A stretch of 64,000 bases of DNA, from positions 27,185 through 91,184 of the forward strand of contig CAZRLN010000006.1 of NCBI GenBank assembly GCA_964601085.1. The letters run 5' to 3'. Within the stretch, counting starts at the first letter, position 1. Every line of letters begins with the position of its first letter. Under the pieces are notes generated by a model. It made no database searches, was not told where the DNA came from, and saw only the letters and a program-made list of their open reading frames with translations. Origin of the DNA: UBA1444 sp964601085. GTDB lineage: Bacteria > Bacillota > Negativicutes > UBA1444. The position numbers were made by a program, and so were the translations under genes. Shown piece by piece: positions 51,247 through 60,091 of this stretch.

Positions 51247-51615
51247 TTTCCGATACTCCTTGCGTTGAGCGTTTGTTTTGTTGGACTTTGCGCAACGGCA
51301 AATTCCGGAAAAATTATATCATACGCCGGGCGGGTTTGCATTCCCGTGGGAGCGAAACCAATTATGATAGCACTGGGAAGCTCTTGGCGATCAGGCAATC
51401 AAAACACCGATGACATAAAGTCGATCGACTTTGTGTAACATCAATCCAAAAAGTCGAACGACTTTTGTGATTTTGCGGATACTTTGGCGCTTGTTTTTGC
51501 ATTTTCTTGCAGGAAGACGGCGCGGATTCGCCGAACTAAATCATGTTTAAAGGTTGTTCCTGTCCGTGACGGACAAGGAGCCGATAAAATCAAATGCAGA
51601 GAGGACTTGATTCCG
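51247..51615. other. Intergenic region between divergent GT9 and manC genes
   Basis: 369 bases without a gene. It holds the GT9 promoter (minus strand), the two palindromes at 51417-51466, and a leader hairpin TGTCCGT (51561-51567), G, ACGGACA (51569-51575) before manC. Open frames here show no family resemblance. Confidence 0.6.
51417..51466. promoter_or_regulatory. Two tandem palindromic operators upstream of manC
   Basis: AAAGTCGATCGACTTT (51417-51432) is a perfect palindrome. AAAAGTCG (51449-51456), AA, CGACTTTT (51459-51466) is a second one of the same type; both are followed by TGTG or GTG. Their centres are 33 bases apart, about three helical turns. A dimeric repressor or activator is likely. 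Confidence 0.6.
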
Positions 51616-53004
51616 GTGAAAATCATATTATTGGCCGGCGGCGGCGGTACCCGGTTGTTTCCTCTGTCGCGCACCCGTTTTCCCAAACAGTTTTTAAAGG
51701 TGACGGGTGACGACTCTCTGTTCGCCCAGACGGTGAAACGCTTCTTGGCGGTGACGGCGCCGCAGGATCTCGTGGTGATCACCAACCGTGCCTACGAACA
51801 TCTGGTGAAAGCGGAGCTGGCGGCCTGCGGCGCGAAAGACGCCAGCGTGGCCCTGGAGCCGGCGGGACGTAACACGGCCCCGGCCATCGCCCTGGCGGCG
51901 GCGTTCTGCCGTGACAAACTGGGCGCGACGGAGTCGGAAGTGTTGTTCGTGACGCCGTGCGATCATGTGATCGAGCCGGTGGACGCGTTCGCCGCCGGCG
52001 TGAGAGAGGCGGTCAAGCTGGCGGAGTCGGGCGCGATCGTGACGTTCGGCATCCGGCCCAATGCTCCGGAGACCGGTTATGGTTACATTCAGGCGGGACG
52101 GGAGATGGACGGCGCGTTCGCCGTCGATTCCTTCCGCGAGAAACCGGACCGGGAAACGGCGGAACGCTATGTCGCGGCCGGCAATTATTACTGGAATTCC
52201 GGAATGTTTGCCTTTACCATGGGCCGCTTCCTGCAGGAACTGGCGGCGCAGCAGCCGGCGATCAGTGCGTTGGCGGTGCAGCCGGTGGAGGCGGTGTTGG
52301 CGCAGTTCGGCGAGATGCCGGACATCTCGATCGACTACGGGATCATGGAAAAGGCGGCGAATGTGCGGGTAATCCCGCTGCCCGCCTACTGGAACGACAT
52401 CGGCTCCTGGGACGCGATCTATGATGTGCTCGGCAAGGATGGCGATGGCAATGCGTTGCAGGGTGACTGCCTCAGCATCGACTGCAAGAACACGCTGATG
52501 CTGTCGAATCGGCATCTGGTGGCCGGCATCGGTCTGGACGACCTGCTGGTCGTGGAGACGGCGGACGCCATTCTGGTGGCGAAAAAAGGCGAATCGCAGA
52601 AGGTCAAGGATGTGGTGGCCAACCTGAAGGGGCGGGGCCGCCGCGAAGCGAGCGAGCATTTGACGGATTACCGGCCGTGGGGCCGCTATACGATTCTCGG
52701 CGAGGGACCGGACTACAAGATCAAGCGAATCGTGGTGGAGCCGGGCCAGGTGCTGAGCCTGCAGATGCACCATCACCGCAGCGAGCACTGGGTGGTGGTC
52801 AGCGGGACGGCGATGGTGACGATCGGCGACCGAGAACAGATGGTGTGCGACAACGAAAGCGTGTTTGTGCCGCAGACGGTGAAACATCGACTGGCGAATC
52901 CCGGCAAGGTGCCGCTGGTGCTGATCGAGGTGCAGAGTGGCCGCTATCTGGGCGAGGATGATATCGTGCGGTTCGAGGATGCCTATGGCCGGAGCGGCCA
53001 ATAA
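51616..53004 (+). CDS. manC: Mannose-1-phosphate guanylyltransferase / mannose-6-phosphate isomerase
   Basis: A 462-residue bifunctional enzyme giving GDP-mannose. N-terminal transferase: ILLAGGGGTRLFPLSRTRFP followed by KQF, VALEPAGRNTAPAIALAA, FVTPCDHVI, GYGYIQAG, FREKPDRETAERY and YYWNSGMFAF. C-terminal cupin: YRPWGRYTIL, VEPGQVLSLQMHHHRSEHWV and TVKHRLANPGKVPLVLIEVQ. The start is GTG 51616 after GAGAGGA; longer frames run into the operator region. It begins the manC-manB-galU-galE-pgi run. Confidence 0.95.
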   Translation: MKIILLAGGGGTRLFPLSRTRFPKQFLKVTGDDSLFAQTVKRFLAVTAPQDLVVITNRAYEHLVKAELAACGAKDASVALEPAGRNTAPAIALAAAFCRDKLGATESEVLFVTPCDHVIEPVDAFAAGVREAVKLAESGAIVTFGIRPNAPETGYGYIQAGREMDGAFAVDSFREKPDRETAERYVAAGNYYWNSGMFAFTMGRFLQELAAQQPAISALAVQPVEAVLAQFGEMPDISIDYGIMEKAANVRVIPLPAYWNDIGSWDAIYDVLGKDGDGNALQGDCLSIDCKNTLMLSNRHLVAGIGLDDLLVVETADAILVAKKGESQKVKDVVANLKGRGRREASEHLTDYRPWGRYTILGEGPDYKIKRIVVEPGQVLSLQMHHHRSEHWVVVSGTAMVTIGDREQMVCDNESVFVPQTVKHRLANPGKVPLVLIEVQSGRYLGEDDIVRFEDAYGRSGQ

Positions 53005-53028
53005 CGGGAGTTTCGGGGAGGTTGACGC

Positions 53029-54438
53029 ATGGGACGGATTAAATTCGGCACCGACGGCTGGCGGGGCGTGATCAGCGAAGACTATACGTTCGCCAACGTG
53101 CGGCTGGTGGCGGCGGGGATCGCCGAGTGGGTGCGGCGGCGCGGGGAACAGACGAAAGGGATCGTGGTCGGCTACGACGCCCGGTTCCTGTCGGCGCAGT
53201 ATGCACAGGATTGTGCAGCGGTGCTGGCCGACGAGGGAATCAAGGTGTGGTTGTCGGCGGAGATGCTGTCGAGTCCGGCGCTGACCTGGCAGGTGAAGGA
53301 CCGGCAGGCGGCCGGCGGCGTGATGATCACGGCGAGCCACAATCCGCCGGAATACAATGGCCTGAAGTTCAAGGCGGCGTTCGGGGGTTCGGCTCCGCCG
53401 GAACTGGTAGCCGAGATCGAGTCCTGTGTGGGCCGGTTGGAAGCCGAGAAAGCGGTTATTTCCAAAAAAGCGCTGCCGGCGGCGGTGGAAAAGTATGCGC
53501 CGAAAGACGCCTATCTCGACCATGTCCGGCGGATGCTGAAACCAGAGCTGCTCCAGAGTTTTAAAGAAAAGATCGTATTTGACGTAATGCACGGGTCGGC
53601 CCAGGGATACCCGATGGAGCTGGCCGCGACGTACGGGCTGGATCTCAGCGAAGTGCGCAGCAGCTACAATCCGATGTTCGGCGGCGTGAACCCGGAACCG
53701 ATTGAAAAGAATCTGGAAGTGCTGCGGCAGGCGGTGAAGGAGCAGAACGCCTGGATCGGCCTGGCCACCGACGGGGACGGCGACCGGATCGGCGCGATCG
53801 ACGCCGACGGCCGCTACATCACACCCTACCAGATTTTTTGCCTGTTGATGAAATATCTGGTCGAGAAGCGGGGCCTGCGCGGCACGGTGGTGCAGACGCT
53901 CACTTTTTCGGAGCAGGTGAAACGGCTGGCGGCGAAATATGACTTGCCGATGCGGCAGACTCCCGTCGGCTTCAAATATGTGGCCGAGCTGATGGTGAAG
54001 GAAGATATCCTGATCGGCGGCGAGGAGTCCGGCGGCCTGTCGGTGAAGGGGTACATCCCGGAGCGCGACGGCATCCTGCTCGGCTTTTTGCTCATCGAGA
54101 CGGCGGCGGCTTACGGCAAGACGCTGGGCCAGTTGCTGGACGAGATGGCGGCGGAGCTGGGAACGTTTGTCTATGACCGGCGCGACCTGCATCTGGAGTT
54201 GGCGCGAAAGGAACGGCTGATGCATGCGCTGGAGCATGCCGCACCGTCTGACATCGGCGGCAAGCCGGTGACGGCGGTGACGGTAGGCGATGGGATCAAA
54301 TTGGAGTTTGCCGATGGTTGGGTGATTTTCCGCGGGTCGGGCACGGAGCCGATCGTGCGGGTCTATTGCGAGGCGCAGAGCCAGGCGGCGGTGGAGACGA
54401 TCTTGAAGGGGGCGGTGGAGTATGCAGAACAGGCGTAA
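53029..54438 (+). CDS. manB: Phosphomannomutase / phosphoglucomutase
   Basis: A 469-residue alpha-D-phosphohexomutase that interconverts hexose-6- and hexose-1-phosphates, linking Pgi to ManC, GalU and RfbA. Seen: KFGTDGWRGVISEDYTFANV, the phosphoserine loop MITASHNPPEYNGLKFK, the metal loop LATDGDGDRIGAIDADGR, the sugar-specificity region GGEESGGLSVKGYIPERDG and the phosphate-binding RGSGTEPIVRVYCE. ATG 53029 follows GGGGAGG. It overlaps galU by 17 bases. Confidence 0.93.
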   Translation: MGRIKFGTDGWRGVISEDYTFANVRLVAAGIAEWVRRRGEQTKGIVVGYDARFLSAQYAQDCAAVLADEGIKVWLSAEMLSSPALTWQVKDRQAAGGVMITASHNPPEYNGLKFKAAFGGSAPPELVAEIESCVGRLEAEKAVISKKALPAAVEKYAPKDAYLDHVRRMLKPELLQSFKEKIVFDVMHGSAQGYPMELAATYGLDLSEVRSSYNPMFGGVNPEPIEKNLEVLRQAVKEQNAWIGLATDGDGDRIGAIDADGRYITPYQIFCLLMKYLVEKRGLRGTVVQTLTFSEQVKRLAAKYDLPMRQTPVGFKYVAELMVKEDILIGGEESGGLSVKGYIPERDGILLGFLLIETAAAYGKTLGQLLDEMAAELGTFVYDRRDLHLELARKERLMHALEHAAPSDIGGKPVTAVTVGDGIKLEFADGWVIFRGSGTEPIVRVYCEAQSQAAVETILKGAVEYAEQA

Positions 54439-55312
54439 GGTCCGGATCGCGGTCATCCCGGCGGCGGGCCTGGGCACGCGTTTTTTGCCGGCGACGAAGG
54501 CGCAGCCGAAAGAAATGCTGCCGATCGTGGATAAGCCCTGTATCCAGTACATCATTGAGGAAGCGATCGATTCCGGGATCGAGGATATTCTGATCATCAC
54601 CGGCCGCAACAAGCGGGCGATCGAAGACCATTTCGACCGGGCAGTGGAGCTGGAGTTGACCCTGAAGGCCCAGGGAAAGTATGATCTGCTCGGTCTGGTA
54701 CAGGAGCTGTCGCGGGTGACGATCCACTATGTGCGCCAGAAGGAACCGAAGGGCCTGGGACATGCCGTATTGTGCGCGAAGCATTTCGTCGGCGACGAAC
54801 CGTTCGCGGTGCTGCTCGGCGACGATATCATGGACGCCGAGGTACCGGTGCTCAAACAATTGATGGACGTGTACGAGGACTGCGGCGGGTCGGTGCTGGG
54901 CGTGCAGGAGGTGCCGCGCGAGAAGGTATCTAGCTACGGCGTGGTGAAGCCGGTCCCGGTGAAGGATCATCTGTGGCGGGCCGAGGATCTGGTGGAGAAA
55001 CCATCGCTGGCGGAAGCGCCATCGCGGTTGGCGGTGCTGGGCCGGTACATCATCACACCGGAGATTTTTGCGATTTTGGAGAAAACCGAACCAGGTCGGG
55101 GCGGCGAGATCCAGTTGACGGACGCGTTGAAGAAGCTAGCCGAACGGGAGCCGGTCTTTGCCTATGAGTTCGAGGGGCGGCGCTATGATTCGGGCGACAA
55201 GCAGGGCTTCCTGGAGGCTACGGTGGACTTCGCCCTCAAACGCCCTGAACTGCGGGACCAGTTCCTGCGCTACCTGATGAAGACGGTCGGCCGGGAAACC
55301 GGCGAACAATAA
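54422..55312 (+). CDS. galU: UTP-glucose-1-phosphate uridylyltransferase
   Basis: A 296-residue enzyme producing UDP-glucose. Seen: AVIPAAGLGTRFLPATKAQP followed by KEMLPIVDKP, IQYIIEEAIDSGI, ITGRNKRAIEDHFD, VRQKEPKGLGHAVLCAKHFV, LLGDDIM, VEKPSLAEAPS and GRYIITPEIF. All GalU landmarks are kept. ATG 54422 lies within the end of manB, so the two are coupled. Confidence 0.96.
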   Translation: MQNRRKVRIAVIPAAGLGTRFLPATKAQPKEMLPIVDKPCIQYIIEEAIDSGIEDILIITGRNKRAIEDHFDRAVELELTLKAQGKYDLLGLVQELSRVTIHYVRQKEPKGLGHAVLCAKHFVGDEPFAVLLGDDIMDAEVPVLKQLMDVYEDCGGSVLGVQEVPREKVSSYGVVKPVPVKDHLWRAEDLVEKPSLAEAPSRLAVLGRYIITPEIFAILEKTEPGRGGEIQLTDALKKLAEREPVFAYEFEGRRYDSGDKQGFLEATVDFALKRPELRDQFLRYLMKTVGRETGEQ

Positions 55313-55341
55313 GCGGGCGCTGTCCCAGGCGGAGGTAGAAC

Positions 55342-56331
55342 ATGAATGTGTTGGTGACCGGCGGCGCCGGTTATATCGGCTCGCACGCGGTTCGGGAACT
55401 GCTTGCAGCGGGTCATGGCGTCGTGGTGTATGATAGCCTTGTGAAGGGGCATCGCGGCGCTGTGCCGGATGGCGTGCCGTTCGTGAAGGCGGATATTCGC
55501 AACGCGGCGGTGTTGGCGGAGACGTTCGAGGTGTTCCCGGTCGACGCGGTGATGCATTTCGCGGCGGCCAGCGAGGTTGGCGAGTCGATGGCCAATCCGG
55601 CGAAATATTACCAGGATAATGTGGCGGCGACGCTGTCGTTGCTGGATGCATTGCGCAAGGCGAAGATAAAAAAAATCGTGTTTTCATCGACGGCGGCGGT
55701 GTACGGCGAGCCGGAATCCTGTCCGATCCGCGAGGACGCGGCGCTGAAACCGACGAATGTGTACGGCCGGACCAAGCTGATCATCGAGGGGATGCTGGCG
55801 GATTTCGCGATGGCCTACGGTTTTTCGTATGTGGCCCTGCGGTACTTTAACGCGGCGGGCGCATTGCCGGCCGGCGGCGTGGGCGAGGACCACACCCCGG
55901 AAAGCCATCTGATCCCGTTGATTCTGAAGACGGCGCTCGGCCAGCGGGAGGCGATCTCGGTGTACGGCACGGATTATCCGACGCCGGATGGGACTTGCAT
56001 CCGGGATTACATCCATGTGACGGATTTGGCGACGGCCCATGTGCTGGCGATCGAGCATCTGCTCGCCGGCGGCGGGCCGCGAACGTACAATCTCGGCTCG
56101 CAGAACGGGTTTTCGGTGCGGGAAGTGATCGACAAGGCGAAGCAGGTGACCGGCGTCGATTTCCCGGTGGTGGAGGCGTCGCGCCGGGCCGGCGATCCGG
56201 CGGTGCTGGTGGCGTCGTCGGCGAAGTTCCAGGCGGATTTCCCCTGGCAGCCGCGCTACAGCGACCTGGACACGATCCTGCGCACGGCCTGGGACTGGCA
56301 TCGCAGCCATCCGGACGGGTACGGAAACTAA
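55342..56331 (+). CDS. galE: UDP-glucose 4-epimerase
   Basis: A 329-residue short-chain epimerase that interconverts UDP-glucose and UDP-galactose. Seen: VLVTGGAGYIGSHAVRELLA, HFAAASEVGESMANP, FSSTAAVYGEPESCPI with Ser and Thr of the active site, YGRTKLIIEGML with Tyr and Lys, LRYFNAAGA, GTDYPTPDGTCIRDYIHVTD and YNLGSQNGFSVREV. ATG 55342 follows GGAGG. It may serve GlcNAc derivatives too, which sequence cannot settle. Confidence 0.95.
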   Translation: MNVLVTGGAGYIGSHAVRELLAAGHGVVVYDSLVKGHRGAVPDGVPFVKADIRNAAVLAETFEVFPVDAVMHFAAASEVGESMANPAKYYQDNVAATLSLLDALRKAKIKKIVFSSTAAVYGEPESCPIREDAALKPTNVYGRTKLIIEGMLADFAMAYGFSYVALRYFNAAGALPAGGVGEDHTPESHLIPLILKTALGQREAISVYGTDYPTPDGTCIRDYIHVTDLATAHVLAIEHLLAGGGPRTYNLGSQNGFSVREVIDKAKQVTGVDFPVVEASRRAGDPAVLVASSAKFQADFPWQPRYSDLDTILRTAWDWHRSHPDGYGN

Positions 56332-56355
56332 AGACAACACTGGAGGTGCGTTCGT

Positions 56356-57831
56356 ATGTCGGACATGAAGTTGCAACTGCCCAGCGGTTTCTCCTTTGAT
56401 TATGAAAATCTGTTCGGCGACGGCAAAGTCACGGCTGCCGAGCTCGAAGCCTTCGCCGACCGCATCGCCGCTGCCCACCGGGCCGTCGAGCACATGCGCG
56501 CGACCGGCGAGGTGAAGGCGCATCTCTCCAAGGATGGCACGCCGGAAAAAGTTCTGTTCACGCAACTGCCGTACGTTGAGGCTGACCATCTCAATTCGCC
56601 CGACTCCATCGCCAGTCTGAAAGCATTCGGCGCTTCCCTGCAAAATAAAGTGGACGCGGTTGTTTCCTTCGGTATCGGTGGTTCCTACCTCGGCAACAAA
56701 GTGCTGTTCGACACCCATTGCGGCGAGTTCTGGAATCTGAAACCGACGGCGGAACGTGACGGCTGGCCGAAATTTTATTTCTCGGGAAATAATCTGGATC
56801 CCCGACGCACGGGCGAGCTGCTTGACCAACTGGCGCGCGAAGCCCGCACGAAAGCGCATCACCATCCCAGCCAGCTTTACCGGGTTTGCCTGATCGTGAT
56901 TTCCAAGTCCGGTTCGACCATCGAAACCACCGCGACCTTCATGGCGCTGTACGATGCCTTGCGGCGTCTGACGCCGCCCGTCGAGGTGAAAGTGGTCGCA
57001 GTGACCGATCCGACGACTGGAGAGCAAGAGACGGTGCTCCATCGTTTGGCCCGCACTCATAGTTGGCCGACTTTCTCGGTTCCGGATGGCGTGGGGGGCC
57101 GGTTCAGTATTTTTTCCGAAGTCGGCCTGGTGACCGCCGCCTGCATTGGTTTTGACATCGACGCTTTCTTAAACGGCGCCCGGACGATGGACGAAGCCTG
57201 CCGCACTGCGGATGTTTACCGGAACCCGGCCTTGCTCAACGCCAGCCTGAAATATCTGGCGGCGGCGAATCACGGCCGTCAGCTGGAAGTGTTCATGCCC
57301 TACGCCGATTATCTGAAATCCGTGGCGGAATGGTATATCCAGCTGCTCGCGGAATCACTCGGCAAGCGAACCGACCGCGAAGGCCGAACCGTGTATTATG
57401 GCCGGACGCCGATCGTGGCGGTGGGAACCACGGACATGCACGCCCAGACCCAGCAACATCAGGACGGCGCGAAGGACAAGGTGGTCCAGTTCCTGCGCGT
57501 GCAGAACTGGGAACGCGAAGTGACCGTGCCGAACGTGTTTGCCCAGGAGCCGGGCGTCGCCAAGTTCGCTGGCATTGCTCTTTCAGCGGCGCTGGAAGTG
57601 GCCCGCGAATCCAACGCCGAAGCCCTGGCGGCGGACGGACGGTTCAGTGCGGTGTTCACATTGCCGAAGCTAAACGCGTTCCATCTCGGGGAACTGCTCT
57701 ATCTGCTGGCGCTGTCGGTGGCCTATGAAGGGGAGCTGGCCGATGTGGACGCTTTCGACCAGCCGGGCGTGGAAGCGTACAAAAAGATTATGGGTCCGAA
57801 GATCGCCCGCCTGAAAACCGCGGAAAAATAA
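56356..57831 (+). CDS. pgi: Glucose-6-phosphate isomerase
   Basis: A 491-residue isomerase linking fructose-6- and glucose-6-phosphate. Seen: VSFGIGGSYLGNKVLF, LIVISKSGSTIETTATFMAL (phosphate-binding SKSGxTxET), SVPDGVGGRFSIFSEVGLVT, EWYIQLLAESLGK, VAVGTTDMHAQTQQHQDGAK and VEAYKKIMG. ATG 56356 follows GGAGGTG. It closes the run of sugar-phosphate genes. Codon use is less GC-biased in places than in galE. No hairpin terminator was found after it. Confidence 0.94.
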   Translation: MSDMKLQLPSGFSFDYENLFGDGKVTAAELEAFADRIAAAHRAVEHMRATGEVKAHLSKDGTPEKVLFTQLPYVEADHLNSPDSIASLKAFGASLQNKVDAVVSFGIGGSYLGNKVLFDTHCGEFWNLKPTAERDGWPKFYFSGNNLDPRRTGELLDQLAREARTKAHHHPSQLYRVCLIVISKSGSTIETTATFMALYDALRRLTPPVEVKVVAVTDPTTGEQETVLHRLARTHSWPTFSVPDGVGGRFSIFSEVGLVTAACIGFDIDAFLNGARTMDEACRTADVYRNPALLNASLKYLAAANHGRQLEVFMPYADYLKSVAEWYIQLLAESLGKRTDREGRTVYYGRTPIVAVGTTDMHAQTQQHQDGAKDKVVQFLRVQNWEREVTVPNVFAQEPGVAKFAGIALSAALEVARESNAEALAADGRFSAVFTLPKLNAFHLGELLYLLALSVAYEGELADVDAFDQPGVEAYKKIMGPKIARLKTAEK

Positions 57832-58151
57832 ACTTTCGGCGGCTGGCGGCTGGACTTTTGAGCGGGAAAACTATACCATGTATTAGAGTTCCGGCTGTTG
57901 ATAAAGGCCCATCTGCTTCGTCACGACTCCGGTTGCTTGCTTGCGTACAGAAAGTACGCGCGCGGCGCAAGCCTCGTCGTTTCTTGCATCTGGACCTTTC
58001 TGAACAGCCTGCGACGAATAATAATGATACGGCAAAGCATAGGAACTTTGTCATCAATCTGGTATATTGATATTATTGATACAGGATTTTCTGGAACCGT
58101 TGTGGAATCAGTATTTGAATGATCGAGTCAGGAAGGAATTACGCCATAGGC
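57832..58151. other. Intergenic region after pgi
   Basis: 320 bases without a supported gene. The main content is the palindromic repeat at 57893-58009. After it the sequence is AT-rich (for example around 58060-58082) and may hold the promoter of the GspC-like gene. Short open frames across the repeat look like chance. Confidence 0.6.
57893..58009. repeat. Palindromic intergenic repeat element (REP/MITE-like)
   Basis: The ends are imperfect 24-base inverted repeats (57893-57916 and 57986-58009, 19 of 24 pairing), beginning GGCTGTT and ending AACAGCC. An inner hairpin GCGTAC (57943-57948), AGAAA, GTACGC (57954-57959) forms the tip. The whole can fold into one long hairpin. Its first 15 bases, GGCTGTTGATAAAGG, recur exactly at 61072-61086. 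Confidence 0.72.
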
Positions 58152-58661
58152 ATGGATGATAAACAGAAGCGGTGGTTGGTTATAGGTTTGCTAGGCGTGG
58201 CTGTGCTCCTCGCCACTTTGTTGTTGTCGGGGCCGAATGTTCCATTGCCTGGCGCGTTACCGTCGCCGCAACCGCCGGCTTCTCCGGCCGCGTCCGTTGC
58301 GACTGCGCCGGCCAAGCCTTCCGCTCCAGTTCTTCCCAATGGGGCAGCCAAAGCGGCGCTGCCGACACGCGACATTTTTTCGCCGCCGGCCGAAATTGCG
58401 GCCCTGTTGCCGCCAACCGGCAATGGCGCACCGCGAAACGGCGGAGCCGGACCGGTGACCGCCGCTGGACCCGCGCCCGTTTTGACCGGGGTGATCGAGG
58501 GATCCGCCGGCCGGCGGGTGGCCATCCTGCGCCAGGGGAACATCAGCCGTTCCTATCGGGTCGGCGAGTCGGCGGGCGCCTACCGGATCGCGGCGATCGG
58601 CGTCCGGTCCGTGACGTTGCAAGGTCCGGGCGGGACCAGAGTATTGACGATGGGACAGTGA
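58152..58661 (+). CDS. GspC/PilP-like inner-membrane secretion protein
   Basis: A 169-residue protein with one N-terminal membrane helix (RWLVIGLLGVAVLLATLLL), a Pro/Ala-rich linker of about 60 residues, then a conserved end: RDIFSPPAEIAALLP, VLTGVIEGSAGRRVAILRQG and SYRVGESAGAYRIAAIGVRS followed by VTLQGPGGTRVL. This is the pattern of GspC homology-region and PilP domains, which connect the inner-membrane machine to the secretin. It is coupled to the secretin gene four bases later. The start is ATG 58152; ATG 58119 is in frame with a weaker site. Confidence 0.75.
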   Translation: MDDKQKRWLVIGLLGVAVLLATLLLSGPNVPLPGALPSPQPPASPAASVATAPAKPSAPVLPNGAAKAALPTRDIFSPPAEIAALLPPTGNGAPRNGGAGPVTAAGPAPVLTGVIEGSAGRRVAILRQGNISRSYRVGESAGAYRIAAIGVRSVTLQGPGGTRVLTMGQ

Positions 58662-58665
58662 TGAG

Positions 58666-60069
58666 ATGAAGTTGGGTTGCAAACAATGGAAAATTTGGCT
58701 GTGCCTGCTGTGTGCGGTCACGCTATTGTGTACCGGGACGCCGGTGTCGGCGTATGCCCCGGTGGTGACCATGTCCGTGACGGACGCTAACTTGGGCGTG
58801 GTATTGGCGGAAGTTGCGCGGATGGGCAACGCCAATATCGTCATCAACGTGAAGCCGGCGGATACGGTGACGGTCACGTTCGACCGGGTTCCATTCGAAA
58901 CTGCGTTGTATTATATCGCCCGGACCAAGGGCCTGAGCATTGACAAGAAAAACGGCAACACCTATATTGTGACCTCGCCGGAAGAAATGGCCAAAGGCTT
59001 CCAGGAGGTCAAGGTGTTTCCGCTCAAATTCGCCCGGGCCGACCATATCAAGAACATCATCGTCGGCGGCGGCAAGAGCGACAGTGAATTTGCCGTGGAA
59101 AACCCGGGAGCGACGGGAAGCAGCGAAGCCGGGTCTTTGAAAGTGACTGCCGGCGGAGCCACGGCGTCTAGCGCCAATCAGGCGGGCCTGAAGAATCTGG
59201 TCATCAATACGGATGCCTCCACCAACGCAATCATCGCGTTTGGGACGCCGGAACAGATCCAAACAGTCACACATTTGCTGAAAGAACTGGATGTACCGTA
59301 TCGGCAGGTGCTGCTGGAAGCCCAGATGGTGGCGCTGTCCAAGAGCGCATCAAAAGCGCTGGGCGTGGACTGGACATGGGGCACCTTGACCAACGCCTCG
59401 AAACAATCATCATCGGCTTCCTCGACTACTTCGACAACATCGGGTTCAACCACTTCCTCGTCAACCTCATCGACCGGCAACACGCCCGCCTATCTTCCCA
59501 TATTTGTAGTAACAGGCGGCGATGGCAATAAATATTCCATGGGCTTTAATACAACGATCAATGCGTTGATTGCCAACGGGGACGGCAAACTGTTGGCGCG
59601 GCCGAATGTGCTGACATTCAACGGCAACAAGGCCACGATCTTTATCGGCGACCAGCTGCCGGTGGTGACTCCGAACTCTGCCACTACGGGCGGCCCGGTG
59701 ACATATACCACTTCCTATAAGAATGCCGGGATCACATTGTCCTATGTGCCCCGTATCAATGAAGACGGCCAGATTTCCGCCAGCGTGTTTGTGGAAGTAT
59801 CGACACCGGCGTCCGTCACGTTAAATGTCGGCGGCCAAAAAACCGACGCCTATCAGATCACGACCCGTTCGGCCCAGACCAATGTCCGCATGAAGGATGG
59901 CGATACCTTGGTCATCGGCGGCCTGATTTCCAGTATTGAGGCCAAAAGTCTGAGTAAAGTGCCGATATTGGGCGATCTGCCGATACTCGGCCAGTTTTTC
60001 CGAAACTTGTCAAAATCCAAAACCGAAAGCGAAGTCGTGATTTTTTTGAAGGCCAAAGTTGTCAAATAG
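58666..60069 (+). CDS. Secretin (GspD/PilQ family)
   Basis: A 467-residue outer-membrane secretin. Signal peptide to about residue 29. Residues about 35-105 are a secretin/TonB short N-terminal domain (VTMSVTDANLGVVLAEVARM), then one N-type domain (LVINTDASTNAIIAFGTPEQ) and the core with VLLEAQMVALSKSASKALGV, LLARPNVLTFNGNKATIFIG, YVPRINEDGQISASVFVEVS and VPILGDLPILGQFFRNLSKS, the secretin signature. A Ser/Thr-rich stretch of about 25 residues is inserted near residue 247. It is short for GspD and PilQ, with few N domains. Only a GspC-like partner is nearby; no ATPase or pseudopilin genes are. Confidence 0.9.
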   Translation: MKLGCKQWKIWLCLLCAVTLLCTGTPVSAYAPVVTMSVTDANLGVVLAEVARMGNANIVINVKPADTVTVTFDRVPFETALYYIARTKGLSIDKKNGNTYIVTSPEEMAKGFQEVKVFPLKFARADHIKNIIVGGGKSDSEFAVENPGATGSSEAGSLKVTAGGATASSANQAGLKNLVINTDASTNAIIAFGTPEQIQTVTHLLKELDVPYRQVLLEAQMVALSKSASKALGVDWTWGTLTNASKQSSSASSTTSTTSGSTTSSSTSSTGNTPAYLPIFVVTGGDGNKYSMGFNTTINALIANGDGKLLARPNVLTFNGNKATIFIGDQLPVVTPNSATTGGPVTYTTSYKNAGITLSYVPRINEDGQISASVFVEVSTPASVTLNVGGQKTDAYQITTRSAQTNVRMKDGDTLVIGGLISSIEAKSLSKVPILGDLPILGQFFRNLSKSKTESEVVIFLKAKVVK

Positions 60070-60091
60070 ACGGGTGAGAGGGGTGGGTCGC

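Noticed and set aside
51694..54612. Very long open frame on the minus strand (972 codons) opposite manC and manB
   Set aside because: Mirror of GC-rich genes with strong third-position bias; Arg/His/Pro/Gln-rich with no family motif. The plus-strand genes are certain.
57858..58070. Short open frames in the region after pgi
   Set aside because: They lie across the palindromic repeat, lack ribosome sites and resemble nothing.
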